Part shown: positions 20,440-38,235 of the stretch, piece by piece
Layout of the letters: each line of letters opens with the position of its first letter
Position numbering within the stretch: position 1 is the first letter of the stretch
Source: Pseudomonas fluorescens
Lineage (GTDB): Bacteria > Pseudomonadota > Gammaproteobacteria > Pseudomonadales > Pseudomonadaceae
Length of the DNA: 64,000 nucleotides
Assembly: GCF_902497745.1 (NCBI RefSeq)
Contig: NZ_CABVHJ010000005.1
Coordinates: 310,001-374,000 of the forward strand
Reading direction: 5' to 3'
Made by a program: the position numbers and the translations under genes
The notes under the pieces: model-generated
What the model was told of the DNA's origin: nothing
Database searches by the model: none
Seen by the model: only the letters and a program-made list of their open reading frames with translations

Positions 20440-23400
20440 ATGCCGGCTTCATTCGTTCATCTACGCCTGCACACTGAATACTCGCTGGTCGACGGGCTGG
20501 TGCGGATCAAGCCGCTGGTCAAGGCGCTCACGGCCATGAACATGCCTGCCGTAGCGGTCACCGACCAGAACAACATGTGTTCCCTGGTCAAATTCTACAA
20601 AAACACCATGGGCGCAGGCATCAAGCCGATCTGCGGCGCCGACCTGTGGCTGTCGAACAAGGATCCGGATGCACCGCTGAGCCGGCTCAGCCTGCTCGTG
20701 ATGAACGCCAAGGGTTATCGCAACCTCACCGAGTTGATCTCGCGCGGCTTCATCGAAGGCCAGCGCAACGGCATGATCATCGTCGAGCGCGAGTGGGTCG
20801 CTGAGGCCAACGAAGGCCTGATCATGCTGTCCGCCGCCAAAGAAGGCGAGATCGGCATGGCGATGATCGGTGGTAACCCGGCCGAAGCCGAAGCCTTGGC
20901 ACGCGAGTGGATGACGGTGTTCCCGGATCGTTTCTATCTGGAAATCCAGCGCACCAACCGTCCCAACGATGAAGAACAATTGCACGGCGCTGTGGCCCTC
21001 GCTGACAAGCTCGGCGCGCCGCTGGTGGCGACCAACGATGTGCGCTTCATCAAGCAGGAAGACTTCGCTGCCCATGAAACCCGCGTCTGCATCGGTGAGG
21101 GCCGCGCTCTCGACGATCCGCGGCGTTCGAAGAATTACAGCGATCAGCAATACCTGAAAAGCGCCGAGGAAATGATCGAGCTGTTCAGCGATATTCCCGA
21201 CGCGATTGAAAACACCGTCGAGATCGCCAAGCGCTGCAACATCGAAGTGAAGCTGGGCACTCACTTCCTGCCCAACTTCCCGATTCCCGATGGCATGACC
21301 ATCGACGAATATTTCCGCAAAGTCTCCTTCGATGGTCTCGAAGAACGCTTGTCGGTGCTGCTGCCCAAAGACAACACTGAAGACTACGAAGCCAAACGTC
21401 AGGTTTACGTTGACCGGCTGAATTTCGAGCTGGATATCATCATCCAGATGGGTTTCCCCGGTTACTTCCTGATCGTGATGGACTTTATCCAGTGGGCCAA
21501 GAACAACGGCGTACCGGTAGGTCCTGGCCGGGGGTCGGGTGCCGGATCGTTGGTGGCTTATGTACAGAAGATCACCGACCTCGATCCGCTGGAATACGAC
21601 CTGCTGTTCGAACGTTTCCTTAATCCGGAACGGGTATCGATGCCCGACTTCGACGTCGACTTCTGCATGGACGGTCGTGACCGCGTGATCGATTACGTGG
21701 CCGAGAAGTACGGCCGCAACGCGGTAAGCCAGATCATCACGTTCGGTTCCATGGCCGCAAAAGCGGTGGTGCGCGACGTGGCGCGGGTGCAGGGCAAGTC
21801 CTACGGCCTGGCAGATCGTTTGTCGAAGATGATTCCGTTCGAAGTCGGCATGACCCTGGAAAAAGCCTACGAGCAGGAAGAAATCCTCCGTGACTTCATC
21901 AAGGTCGATGAAGAAGCGGCAGAAATCTGGGAGATGGCGCGCAAGCTCGAAGGCGTCGTGCGTAACGTCGGTAAACACGCCGGTGGTGTAGTAATCGCCC
22001 CGACCAAGCTGACCGACTTCTCGCCGATCTATTGCGACGAGGCCGGTGACGGTCTGGTAACCCAGTTCGACAAGGACGACGTTGAAGCGGCCGGTCTGGT
22101 TAAGTTCGACTTCCTCGGTCTGCGGACCCTGACGATCATCGACTGGGCGCTGAAAACCATTAACCGCGACCGCGCCAAGGTCAACGAGCCGCCGCTGGAT
22201 ATTGCGTTTATCCCGCTGGACGACAAACCGACTTACTCGTTGTTGCAGAAAGCTGAAACCACCGCGGTGTTCCAGCTTGAATCGCGCGGCATGAAAGAGC
22301 TGATCAAAAAGCTCAAGCCCGACTGCCTGGAAGACTTGATCGCACTGGTGGCCCTGTTCCGTCCGGGCCCGCTGCAGTCCGGCATGGTGGATGACTTCAT
22401 TAACCGTAAGCACGGTCGCGCCGAATTGGCGTACCCGCACTCGGACTATCAGTACGAAGGCCTCAAGCCAGTATTGGCACCGACTTACGGCATCATCCTG
22501 TATCAGGAACAGGTGATGCAGATTGCTCAGGTCATGGCCGGTTACACCCTTGGCGGTGCGGACATGCTCCGTCGAGCGATGGGTAAGAAAAAGCCCGAGG
22601 AAATGGCCAAGCAGCGCGGCGGTTTCATCGAAGGTTGCGCGACCAACAATATCGACGCCGACCTCGCCGGTAACATCTTCGACCTGGTAGAAAAATTCGC
22701 CGGTTACGGCTTCAACAAATCCCACTCCGCCGCCTACGGCCTGGTCTCTTACCAGACTGCGTGGCTGAAAGCCCACTACCCAGCACCATTCATGGCTGCG
22801 GTACTTTCGGCGGATATGCACAACACCGACAAGGTCGTGACCTTGATCGAGGAAGTGCGCACGATGAAGCTGCGTCTCGACGCGCCGGACGTGAACACCT
22901 CGGAGTTCAAGTTCACGGTGAACGACGATGGTCGCATCGTCTATGGCCTCGGCGCGATCAAAGGTGTCGGTGAAGGCCCTGTTGAGGCCATCACTGAGGC
23001 GCGTCAGGCCGGTCCGTTCAAGGATCTGTTCGACTTCTGCGCCCGGGTCGACCTCAAGCGCATCAACAAACGTACGCTGGACGGTCTGATTCGCAGTGGT
23101 GCACTGGATCGTCTGGGCCCGTATTTCCACGACGAGCAAAAGGCTTATCAAGCCAACATCGACCGCAACCGCGCCGTGCTGCTGGCGGCGATGGAAGAGG
23201 CGATCAAGGCAGCCGAACAGACCGCACGCACCCACGACAGCGGCCATGCCGACCTGTTCGGCGGGCTGTTTGTCGAGGAAGACGCCGACGTTTATGCGTC
23301 CCATCGCAAGGCCAAGGAGCTGACCCTCAAGGAACGCCTCAAAGGTGAGAAAGACACCTTGGGCCTGTACCTGACCGGTCACCCGATCGACGAATACGAA

Positions 23401-23961
23401 GGCGAAATCCGCCGTTTCGCCCGTCAGCGCATCATCGACCTGAAACCGGCCCGGGATACACAAACCGTGGCGGGGATGATCATCGCCCTGCGCGTGATGA
23501 AGAACAAAAAAGGCGACAAGATGGGCTTCATCACCCTCGACGACCGCTCTGGTCGGATCGAGGCATCGTTGTTTGCCGATGCGTTCCATTCTGCGCAGTC
23601 GTTGTTGCAGACCGACGCAATGGTGGTGGTCGAAGGCGAAGTCAGCAACGATGACTTCTCCGGCGGCCTGCGCCTGCGGGTCAAACGGGTGATGAGCATG
23701 GAAGATGCGCGCACCAACCTCGCCGAAAGCCTGCGCCTGAAACTGCAAACCCAGGACCTGAAAGGCGATCAGCTACGCTGGTTGGGTGATTTGCTCAAGC
23801 GTCATCGCGGTGCGTGCCCGATCACCATGGAGTACACCAGCCCGGATGCGAAGACCTTGCTGCAGTTCGGCGAGACGTGGCGAATTGATCCGGCGGATGC
23901 CTTGATTCAGGCTCTGCGTGACCAGTTCGGGCGAGACAACGTCTTCCTCCAATACCGTTGA
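20440..23961 (+). CDS. dnaE: DNA polymerase III alpha subunit
   Basis: DnaE is the replicative polymerase catalytic subunit. The 1173-aa protein carries an N-terminal PHP domain (FVHLRLHTEYSLVDG) and the polymerase palm with PDFDVDFCMDGR (Asp403 and Asp405). A helix-hairpin-helix region, an OB fold (IALRVMKNKKGDKMGFITLDDRSG split over about 1010-1045) and a C-terminal tau-binding tail follow. The size fits DnaE1. It stands alone between rnhB and accA, with 76 bp upstream. The very long opposite-strand open frame here is a codon-bias shadow. Confidence 0.98.
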   Translation: MPASFVHLRLHTEYSLVDGLVRIKPLVKALTAMNMPAVAVTDQNNMCSLVKFYKNTMGAGIKPICGADLWLSNKDPDAPLSRLSLLVMNAKGYRNLTELISRGFIEGQRNGMIIVEREWVAEANEGLIMLSAAKEGEIGMAMIGGNPAEAEALAREWMTVFPDRFYLEIQRTNRPNDEEQLHGAVALADKLGAPLVATNDVRFIKQEDFAAHETRVCIGEGRALDDPRRSKNYSDQQYLKSAEEMIELFSDIPDAIENTVEIAKRCNIEVKLGTHFLPNFPIPDGMTIDEYFRKVSFDGLEERLSVLLPKDNTEDYEAKRQVYVDRLNFELDIIIQMGFPGYFLIVMDFIQWAKNNGVPVGPGRGSGAGSLVAYVQKITDLDPLEYDLLFERFLNPERVSMPDFDVDFCMDGRDRVIDYVAEKYGRNAVSQIITFGSMAAKAVVRDVARVQGKSYGLADRLSKMIPFEVGMTLEKAYEQEEILRDFIKVDEEAAEIWEMARKLEGVVRNVGKHAGGVVIAPTKLTDFSPIYCDEAGDGLVTQFDKDDVEAAGLVKFDFLGLRTLTIIDWALKTINRDRAKVNEPPLDIAFIPLDDKPTYSLLQKAETTAVFQLESRGMKELIKKLKPDCLEDLIALVALFRPGPLQSGMVDDFINRKHGRAELAYPHSDYQYEGLKPVLAPTYGIILYQEQVMQIAQVMAGYTLGGADMLRRAMGKKKPEEMAKQRGGFIEGCATNNIDADLAGNIFDLVEKFAGYGFNKSHSAAYGLVSYQTAWLKAHYPAPFMAAVLSADMHNTDKVVTLIEEVRTMKLRLDAPDVNTSEFKFTVNDDGRIVYGLGAIKGVGEGPVEAITEARQAGPFKDLFDFCARVDLKRINKRTLDGLIRSGALDRLGPYFHDEQKAYQANIDRNRAVLLAAMEEAIKAAEQTARTHDSGHADLFGGLFVEEDADVYASHRKAKELTLKERLKGEKDTLGLYLTGHPIDEYEGEIRRFARQRIIDLKPARDTQTVAGMIIALRVMKNKKGDKMGFITLDDRSGRIEASLFADAFHSAQSLLQTDAMVVVEGEVSNDDFSGGLRLRVKRVMSMEDARTNLAESLRLKLQTQDLKGDQLRWLGDLLKRHRGACPITMEYTSPDAKTLLQFGETWRIDPADALIQALRDQFGRDNVFLQYR

Positions 23962-24100
23962 CCGGCGAGTGCCATCATGGCGCTTGCCCGCAACCTGAAT
24001 TTTTAATCTCGACCTCAGCGCGCCTCTCCCTTAAGGTAGGGCGCGAATAGACAACCGGCCGGCCCAAGCTCATTTGGGACACGACCCAAGACGGACGCCT

Positions 24101-25048
24101 ATGAACCCGAATTTTCTAGATTTCGAACAGCCGATCGCCGACCTGCAAGCCAAGATCGAAGAGTTGCGCTTGGTCGGTAATGACAATTCGCTGAATATCG
24201 GCGATGAGATCTCCCGCCTGCAGGACAAAAGCAAAACGCTGACCGAAGACATCTTCGGCAAGCTGACCAGCTGGCAGATCGCACGTCTGGCACGTCACCC
24301 GAAACGCCCGTACACCCTCGATTACATCGAGCACATCTTCACCGAGTTCGACGAACTGCACGGCGACCGTCACTTCTCTGACGACGCGGCCATCGTTGGC
24401 GGTATCGCCCGTCTGGAAGACCAGCCGGTGATGATCATCGGTCACCAGAAGGGCCGTGAAGTGCGCGAGAAGGTTCGCCGCAACTTCGGCATGCCGCGTC
24501 CGGAAGGCTACCGCAAGGCTTGCCGACTGATGGAAATGGCCGAGCGTTTCAAAATGCCGATCCTGACCTTCATCGACACCCCGGGTGCTTATCCTGGTAT
24601 CGACGCAGAAGAGCGCAACCAGAGCGAAGCGATCGCCTGGAACCTGCGTGTGATGTCGCGCCTGAAAACCCCGATCATCGCCACCGTGATTGGTGAAGGT
24701 GGTTCCGGCGGTGCACTGGCGATCGGCGTCTGCGACCAACTGAACATGCTGCAGTATTCGACCTACGCGGTGATCTCGCCGGAAGGTTGCGCTTCGATTC
24801 TGTGGAAAACCGCGGAAAAAGCGCCGGATGCTGCTGAGGCGATGGGCATTACCGCCGAGCGTCTGAAAGGTCTGGGCATCGTCGACAAGGTGATTGGCGA
24901 GCCTCTGGGCGGCGCACACCGTGATCCGGCTGCCGCAGCGGCGTCGATCCGTGCCGAGCTGAGCTCGCAACTGGCGATGCTGAAGAAGTTCGATAACGAA
25001 GCGCTGTTGAAGCGCCGTTATGATCGACTGATGAGCTACGGTCTCTAA
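24101..25048 (+). CDS. accA: Acetyl-CoA carboxylase carboxyltransferase subunit alpha
   Basis: AccA with AccD transfers CO2 from carboxybiotin to acetyl-CoA, giving malonyl-CoA for fatty acid synthesis. The ATG at 24101 ([20 protein letters not shown]) gives 315 aa, matching the family; an in-frame TTG at 24074 is less likely. The crotonase-fold core shows [36 protein letters not shown] and [13 protein letters not shown], typical of the alpha subunit. A large inverted repeat separates it from tilS. Confidence 0.97.
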   Translation: MNPNFLDFEQPIADLQAKIEELRLVGNDNSLNIGDEISRLQDKSKTLTEDIFGKLTSWQIARLARHPKRPYTLDYIEHIFTEFDELHGDRHFSDDAAIVGGIARLEDQPVMIIGHQKGREVREKVRRNFGMPRPEGYRKACRLMEMAERFKMPILTFIDTPGAYPGIDAEERNQSEAIAWNLRVMSRLKTPIIATVIGEGGSGGALAIGVCDQLNMLQYSTYAVISPEGCASILWKTAEKAPDAAEAMGITAERLKGLGIVDKVIGEPLGGAHRDPAAAAASIRAELSSQLAMLKKFDNEALLKRRYDRLMSYGL

Positions 25049-25062
25049 GTCGAGCGCAATAC

Positions 25063-25147
25063 CCCTGTAGGAGCTGCCGAAGGCTGCGATCTTTTGACTT
25101 TGTTTTTCAAGACCAAAAGATCGCAGCCTTCGGCAGCTCCTACAGGG
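25063..25147. repeat. Large perfect inverted repeat (REP-like) between accA and tilS
   Basis: Two 34-nt arms, identical as reverse complements, run from 25063 to 25096 and from 25114 to 25147 around a 17-nt loop. The arms begin CCCTGTAGGAGCTGCCGAAG. This resembles the abundant dispersed GTAGGAGCTGCCGAAGGCTG palindromes of P. fluorescens genomes. It fills the intergenic space and could act as a transcript stabiliser or terminator. Confidence 0.8.
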
Positions 25148-25170
25148 ATCTTTGAGAAGCGGCCCTCTCC

Positions 25171-26499
25171 ATGAATTCATCGAAGAGTGATTTGCCTTCA
25201 CGGCTTCTGCCGCACCTTGAGCCTTGGCGCAATGCCGCTCATTGGCGCATTGCCTTCTCTGGTGGTCTCGATTCCACCGTCCTGCTGCATCTGCTCGCCG
25301 ATCTCGCAAAAACCGAATCTCTCCCCCCGTTAAGCGCTGTTCATATCCATCACGGCCTCCAGGTTGCGGCCGATGCGTGGCCGCAACATTGCCAGTCCGT
25401 GTGCGATGCGCTGGGTGTTCCGTTGCTGATCGAACGTGTGAAGGTGCAGTCGGGTGCCAGTCTGGAGCGGGCGGCCCGGGATGCGCGGTACGCCGTGTTC
25501 AGTTCGCTGACGCAAGCCAATGATGTGTTGCTGACCGGTCAACATCGCGATGATCAAGCGGAAACGCTGTTGTTCCGGCTGCTGCGCGGTGCGGGTGTGC
25601 GCGGATTATCCGCGATGCCGGGACAGCGTCCGGTGGGGCAGGGGATGCTGATTCGTCCATTGCTCGATGTTTCCCGGGCCGAACTCGAAGCGTATGCGCA
25701 AGCTCATCAATTGAGCTGGATTGAAGATCCGTCGAATCAGGATCGGCAGTTCTCGCGCAATTACTTGCGGCATCAGGTCATGCCGTCGCTGAGTGAGCGC
25801 TGGCCGCAAGCGCAGGCAAGCATGGCTCGCAGTGCCGCGCATCTGCGTGAAGCCCAAGGGTTGCTGGATGAGCTGGCGCAGATCGATCTGACGCAAGCTG
25901 CTGCCGCTCATGATTTCGAATGGCTGGGATTACCCTCTCTGGAGTTGGCGCCGCTGGCGGCGTTGTCTGCCGCCCGCCAGCGAAACGCCCTCAGCCACTG
26001 GCTGGAACCACTGACCCGACTACCCGACACCGACCACTGGTCGGGTTGGACGGATCTGTGCGATGCCGCCCCTGATGCCTCACCGATCTGGCGTCTGGCC
26101 GATGGCGAGTTGCACCGCAGTGCCGGTCGCCTCTGGTGGCTCAGTGGTAACTGGTTGCGCACGCCAATGATCGGCGCCGACTGGCAGAGCCTCGCGTCAG
26201 CGCTACGCTTGGTCGATAACGGACGTGTCATGTTCAGCGGGCAGACTCCCGTCGGGCCTTTGCAGATTCGCTATCGGCAGGGTGGCGAAGTCATGCATCT
26301 GGCGGATCGCGGCCACCGCGATCTCAAACGCCTGCTCAATGAGCGCGCGGTGCCGGGCTTCGTCCGTGGCAGATTGCCGCTGCTGTTTCGCGGCGATGAA
26401 TTGCTCGCGGTGGCGAACCTGCCGGGACTTGATGGCCATGTGCAGCACGGCTGGAAATTGCATTGGCTGCCAACAGACGAAGATCAAGGTTTGAGCTGA
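25171..26499 (+). CDS. tilS: tRNA(Ile)-lysidine synthase
   Basis: TilS puts lysine on C34 of the tRNA(Ile) CAU anticodon, switching it from Met to Ile decoding and recognition. The 442-aa protein has the N-type ATP-pyrophosphatase loop FSGGLDST (SGGLDS at 30-35), a TGQHRDDQAETLLFRLLRG motif near 130, and the C-terminal TilS domain. The start ATG lies 23 bp after the REP-like palindrome. A 274-bp gap follows before pyrG. Confidence 0.95.
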   Translation: MNSSKSDLPSRLLPHLEPWRNAAHWRIAFSGGLDSTVLLHLLADLAKTESLPPLSAVHIHHGLQVAADAWPQHCQSVCDALGVPLLIERVKVQSGASLERAARDARYAVFSSLTQANDVLLTGQHRDDQAETLLFRLLRGAGVRGLSAMPGQRPVGQGMLIRPLLDVSRAELEAYAQAHQLSWIEDPSNQDRQFSRNYLRHQVMPSLSERWPQAQASMARSAAHLREAQGLLDELAQIDLTQAAAAHDFEWLGLPSLELAPLAALSAARQRNALSHWLEPLTRLPDTDHWSGWTDLCDAAPDASPIWRLADGELHRSAGRLWWLSGNWLRTPMIGADWQSLASALRLVDNGRVMFSGQTPVGPLQIRYRQGGEVMHLADRGHRDLKRLLNERAVPGFVRGRLPLLFRGDELLAVANLPGLDGHVQHGWKLHWLPTDEDQGLS

Positions 26500-30703
<4,204 letters not shown>

Positions 30704-30784
30704 GTACGAATCGATGGAAGGACACCGGATTGTGTCGAAAAAGTCGTGACAGCGATGGATTTGCCACTAATCTGATGCCTTAAC

Positions 30785-30816
30785 AGCACAAGCCTGGGTC
30801 TTCCAGGCTTCGTGCT
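30785..30816 (+). other. Stem-loop downstream of eno
   Basis: AGCACAAGCCTGG and CCAGGCTTCGTGCT pair with one bulged base around a short GTCTT loop. No T run follows. It is likely an RNA 3'-end-stabilising structure or a weak terminator between eno and ftsB. Confidence 0.45.
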
Positions 30817-30874
30817 ATCAGATGCTTCAAAGTTTTGGCGTGGCTGTCTTTTTTCACTGGATACCTGATATTCG

Positions 30875-31153
30875 ATGCGCAGTCCTTACTGGTTGTTTCT
30901 CGTTTTGCTCTTGCTACTGGCCGGTCTGCAGTACCGCCTGTGGGTGGGCAATGGCAGTCTGGCGCAAGTCGCCGAGCTGAATCAGCAGATTGCTGATCAA
31001 CACGCCGAGAACGAAGGTTTGCTGGAGCGCAACCGAGTGATGGACGCTGAAGTCAGCGAGTTGAAAAAGGGCATGGAGACCGTTGAAGAACGGGCTCGTC
31101 ACGAACTGGGCATGGTCAAGGACGGCGAAACCCTTTACCAGTTGGCCCAATGA
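30875..31153 (+). CDS. ftsB: Cell division protein FtsB
   Basis: FtsB is a small bitopic inner-membrane protein that joins FtsL and FtsQ in the divisome and helps activate septal peptidoglycan synthesis. The 92-aa protein has a short cytoplasmic start (MRSPYW), one membrane helix (LFLVLLLLLAGLQYRLWVG region, about 7-25), then a periplasmic coiled coil (about 30-70) rich in Glu and Gln. It overlaps ispD by 4 bp, a widely conserved pairing. No strong ribosome site is visible. Confidence 0.92.
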   Translation: MRSPYWLFLVLLLLLAGLQYRLWVGNGSLAQVAELNQQIADQHAENEGLLERNRVMDAEVSELKKGMETVEERARHELGMVKDGETLYQLAQ

Positions 31154-31857
31154 TCAATTCCCTTCCGGCCTTCTGGGCCGTGATTCCTGCCGCGGGCGTC
31201 GGTGCCCGAATGGCCGCGGACCGTCCCAAGCAATATCTGCTACTGGGCGGGCGCACAATTCTCGAACACAGCCTTGGCTGTTTTCTCGATCACCCGAGCC
31301 TCAAGGGGCTGGTGGTCAGTCTTGCGGTTGATGATCCTTACTGGCCGAACCTGGCCTGCGCCAGCGATCCGCGCATTCAGCGGGTTGAAGGCGGGGCCGA
31401 GCGTTCTGGTTCGGTGCTCAATGCCTTGCTGCATCTGCATGCGCAGGGTGCCGATGATGAGGATTGGGTGCTGGTGCACGATGCGGCGCGACCCAATCTG
31501 AGTCGCGATGATCTCGACAAGTTACTGGATGAACTGGCGGATGATCCGGTTGGCGGTTTGCTCGCGGTGCCGGCGCGCGACACGTTGAAGCGGGTCGATA
31601 AGCATGGTCGTGTGCTCGAAACCGTTGATCGCAGCGTGATCTGGCAGGCATATACGCCGCAGATGTTTCGCCTCGGCGCGTTGCATCGGGCGTTGGCGGA
31701 CAGTCTGGTCGCGGATGCGGTGATTACCGATGAAGCTTCGGCAATGGAGTGGGCGGGGCTGAAGCCGCGTCTGATTGAAGGGCGGGCGGACAACCTCAAG
31801 GTGACCCGGCCTGAAGACCTCGAGTGGTTGCGCCAGCGTTGGGCTAACCGCCACTGA
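31150..31857 (+). CDS. ispD: 2-C-methyl-D-erythritol 4-phosphate cytidylyltransferase
   Basis: IspD makes CDP-methylerythritol from MEP and CTP in the MEP isoprenoid pathway. The 235-aa protein has the nucleotide-binding VIPAAGVGARMAADRPKQY motif (Arg20, Lys27), LVHDAARPNL, and the C-terminal EGRADNLKVTRPEDL. Its start overlaps ftsB. In many bacteria ispF follows directly; here a REP pair and the formaldehyde module separate them, as in other Pseudomonas. Confidence 0.96.
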   Translation: MINSLPAFWAVIPAAGVGARMAADRPKQYLLLGGRTILEHSLGCFLDHPSLKGLVVSLAVDDPYWPNLACASDPRIQRVEGGAERSGSVLNALLHLHAQGADDEDWVLVHDAARPNLSRDDLDKLLDELADDPVGGLLAVPARDTLKRVDKHGRVLETVDRSVIWQAYTPQMFRLGALHRALADSLVADAVITDEASAMEWAGLKPRLIEGRADNLKVTRPEDLEWLRQRWANRH

Positions 31858-31882
31858 TTGCTGTAGTGCCCATTGCGCAGCC

Positions 31883-31975
31883 TTCGCGAGCAAGCTCGCT
31901 CCCACATTTGATTTGCGCCTGAAACCCAATGTGCATTCACTGCGGGTCCCCTGTGGGAGCGAGCTTGCTCGCGAA
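31883..31975. repeat. REP doublet (inverted pair) after ispD
   Basis: Two 24-nt copies in opposite orientation (31883-31906 and 31952-31975), each carrying GCGAGCAAGCTCGCTCCCAC or its complement, lie between the convergent ispD and LysR genes. They are typical fluorescent-Pseudomonas REP sequences. Similar doublets occur at 54886 and 59617. Confidence 0.88.
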
Positions 31976-32000
31976 AGCGGCTGCTCAGACAACGCGTGAG

Positions 32001-34126
<2,126 letters not shown>

Positions 34127-34191
34127 TCAATCGTGGCGACATGGCCGCAAGTCTCGAAGGCTTGTGGTCGTGACCGCGTAGGAGTCTTTAC

Positions 34192-35037
34192 ATGAGTCTG
34201 GAAAACATCTCCTGTCAGAAAAGTTTTGGCGGTTGGCACAAGCGCTATCGCCATCGTTCTGACGTGCTCGGCTGCGACATGGTGTTCGCCGTCTACTTGC
34301 CACCACAGGCAGAGCAGGGCGGCAAGTTGCCGGTGCTGTATTGGCTGTCGGGTCTGACCTGCACCGATGAAAACTTCATGCAGAAGGCCGGCGCGATGCG
34401 CATGGCTGCTGAACTGGGTTTGATCATTGTTGCGCCGGACACCAGTCCGCGTGGCGCCGATGTCCCGGGTGATCCGGACGGCGCATGGGATTTCGGTCTC
34501 GGTGCCGGTTTCTATCTGAATGCCACGCAGGAGCCCTGGTCGCGGCACTATCGGATGCATGACTATGTCGTGCAGGAATTGCCTGCACTGGTTGAAGCGC
34601 ATTTCCCCGCTTCGGACAAACGCAGCATCAGCGGCCACTCGATGGGCGGCCACGGTGCGTTGGTCTGCGCATTGCGAAATCCTGGGCGCTATCAATCGGT
34701 GTCGGCGTTCTCGCCGATCAACAACCCGATGGATTGCCCGTGGGGGCAAAAAGCCTTTTCCCGTTTCCTGGGCGAAGACCGTTCGAAGTGGAAAGAGTGG
34801 GATGCCTGCGCACTGATCGCCGAAGCGGATGAAAAACTGCCGCTGCTGGTCGATCAAGGCGATCGCGACGACTTCCTCGCCACTCAGCTCAAACCTGAAG
34901 CTTTGCAACAAGCGGCAAAACAAGCGGGCCATCCGCTGACATTGCGCCTGCAACCGGGCTACGACCACAGCTATTTCTTCATCTCAAGCTTCATAGACGA
35001 CCACTTGCAGCATCACGCACGCGCTCTGCGCGGTTAA
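34192..35037 (+). CDS. fghA: S-formylglutathione hydrolase
   Basis: FghA hydrolyses S-formylglutathione to formate and glutathione, completing formaldehyde detoxification begun by FrmA. The 281-aa alpha/beta hydrolase of the esterase D type has the nucleophile Ser150 in [12 protein letters not shown], the oxyanion-region [11 protein letters not shown], and a late GYDHSYFF containing the catalytic histidine. It is the last gene of the module; ispF starts 43 bp later. Confidence 0.95.
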   Translation: MSLENISCQKSFGGWHKRYRHRSDVLGCDMVFAVYLPPQAEQGGKLPVLYWLSGLTCTDENFMQKAGAMRMAAELGLIIVAPDTSPRGADVPGDPDGAWDFGLGAGFYLNATQEPWSRHYRMHDYVVQELPALVEAHFPASDKRSISGHSMGGHGALVCALRNPGRYQSVSAFSPINNPMDCPWGQKAFSRFLGEDRSKWKEWDACALIAEADEKLPLLVDQGDRDDFLATQLKPEALQQAAKQAGHPLTLRLQPGYDHSYFFISSFIDDHLQHHARALRG

Positions 35038-35080
35038 TGCGGGTAGAATCACGCCCTGACAAAAATCGGGGCGTTTTTTT

Positions 35081-35554
35081 ATGCGTATTGGCCACGGCTA
35101 TGATGTGCACCGTTTCGCTGAAGGCGATTTCATTACTCTGGGCGGCGTGCGCATTGCACACAGCTTCGGGCTGCTCGCTCATTCCGACGGTGACGTTTTG
35201 CTGCACGCCTTGAGCGATGCCTTGCTAGGCGCCGCTGCGCTGGGTGATATCGGCAAGCATTTCCCGGACACCGACCCGCAATTCAAAGGCGCCGACAGCC
35301 GTGCGCTGCTGCGTCATGTGGTCGCGCTGATCCACGCCAAAGGCTGGAAAGTCGGCAACGTCGATAACACCATCGTCGCCCAGGCACCAAAAATGGCTCC
35401 GCATATCGAATCGATGCGCGCGCTGATCGCGGCGGATCTTCAAGTTGAGTTGGATCAAGTGAACGTGAAAGCTACCACCACCGAAAAGCTTGGCTTTGTC
35501 GGTCGCGAAGAAGGCATCGCCGTGCACTCCGTTGCCTTGTTGCTGCGCGCATGA
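35081..35554 (+). CDS. ispF: 2-C-methyl-D-erythritol 2,4-cyclodiphosphate synthase
   Basis: IspF cyclises CDP-ME 2-phosphate to MEcPP in the MEP pathway. The 157-aa trimer-forming protein has the zinc-binding [12 protein letters not shown] (Asp8, His10), and [30 protein letters not shown] split over about 34-65 with a third zinc histidine. [13 protein letters not shown] completes the signature. Its stop overlaps the truD start by 4 bp. Confidence 0.97.
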   Translation: MRIGHGYDVHRFAEGDFITLGGVRIAHSFGLLAHSDGDVLLHALSDALLGAAALGDIGKHFPDTDPQFKGADSRALLRHVVALIHAKGWKVGNVDNTIVAQAPKMAPHIESMRALIAADLQVELDQVNVKATTTEKLGFVGREEGIAVHSVALLLRA

Positions 35555-36596
35555 ATGAACTGCAATTGCTCGGCCCGCGGGCCTATGGCGAACCCCTCGG
35601 CACCGCTGTACTGAAAGCCATCGCTGAAGATTTTCAGGTCGATGAAGTCCTCGATATTCCGTTCAGCGGCGACGGCGAACATCTCTGGATCTGGGTCGAA
35701 AAACGTGGCCTCAACACTGAGGAAGCCGCGCGGCGTATTGCCAAGGCTGCCGGCGTGCCGTTGCGCACCGTCAGCTACGCGGGCCTCAAGGATCGTCAGG
35801 CGTTGACCCGTCAGTGGTTCAGTGTGCAACTGCCGGGCAAGGCTGATCCGGATCTGTCGGCGGCGGAAAACGACACGCTGAAGATCCTCAAGACCACCCG
35901 CCACAAGCGCAAGCTGCAACGTGGCGCGCATTCGGCCAACGGTTTCACCTTGCGCCTGACTCAGTTCGCTGGCGACAACGAAGCGATCGAGCAGCGCCTG
36001 CAACTGATCGCTAAGCAAGGTATTCCCAATTATTTCGGTGCCCAGCGCTTCGGCCATGACGGCGGTAACGTCGTTGATGCGCGTTCGTGGGCGGCACGCA
36101 AGGCCTTGCCGGAGCAACGCAATGTGCGTTCGCGGCTGCTCTCGACCGCGCGCAGTTTTCTGTTCAACAAGGTGCTGGCGGCGCGTGTTGCCGATGGCAC
36201 CTGGCAAAAAGCCCAGGTCGGCGATCTGCTCGCGTTCACCGACAGTCGCAGTTTTTTCCCGGCCGGTGAAGCTGAGTGCAGCGATCCGCGTCTGGCCATT
36301 CTTGATCTGCATCCGACCGGCCCGCAGTGGGGCGAAGGTGACTCGCCGACCGCAGGGGCTGTCCATGATCTGGAGCAGGGGATTGCCGCTGGTGAAGCGG
36401 ATCTGCGCGATTGGTTGATCAACGCCGGTATGAGTCACGAACGTCGCATCCTGCGGCTGCCCATTGGCGGGTTGACGTGGCATTATCCCCAGCCTGACAT
36501 TCTGCAACTGGAATTCGTCCTCCCGGCCGGATGCTTCGCCACCGTATTGGTGCGCGAGCTCGTTGATCTGGTGCCGGTGGGGCAGACGGACAGCCC

Positions 36597-36609
<13 letters not shown>
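35551..36609 (+). CDS. truD: tRNA pseudouridine(13) synthase
   Basis: TruD isomerises U13 of tRNA(Glu) to pseudouridine. The 352-aa protein has the catalytic Asp81 in [17 protein letters not shown], the [13 protein letters not shown] segment, and [14 protein letters not shown] before the TRUD insertion domain. It overlaps ispF by 4 bp and surE by 13 bp, so the ispF-truD-surE-pcm chain is tightly coupled. Confidence 0.95.
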
Positions 36610-38023
<1,414 letters not shown>

Positions 38024-38235
38024 GCATTTGTTTGCGTGCGCTGAATTCCTTTCGTTCGCCTGTGTCTTACTCCGGCAACGATGGTTTAAACGCAGCAGAT
38101 TGTCAGCTTGCAAACGTGTGCGCGAAGCGATTTCGCTTCATTAAAGGTAAAGCCGATCCGGCCCGTTATACTGGCGACACCTCATGCCGGAATCCGGCAT
38201 TTCACATTTTTCAGCCACCACAAAGGGAGCGGCGG

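Noticed and set aside
20461..23748. 1095-codon minus-strand open frame opposite dnaE
   Set aside because: It is the codon-bias shadow of dnaE, with no motif and no ribosome site.
25063..25147. CRISPR array
   Set aside because: Only single inverted-repeat doublets are present; no direct repeats with regular unique spacers occur anywhere in the window.
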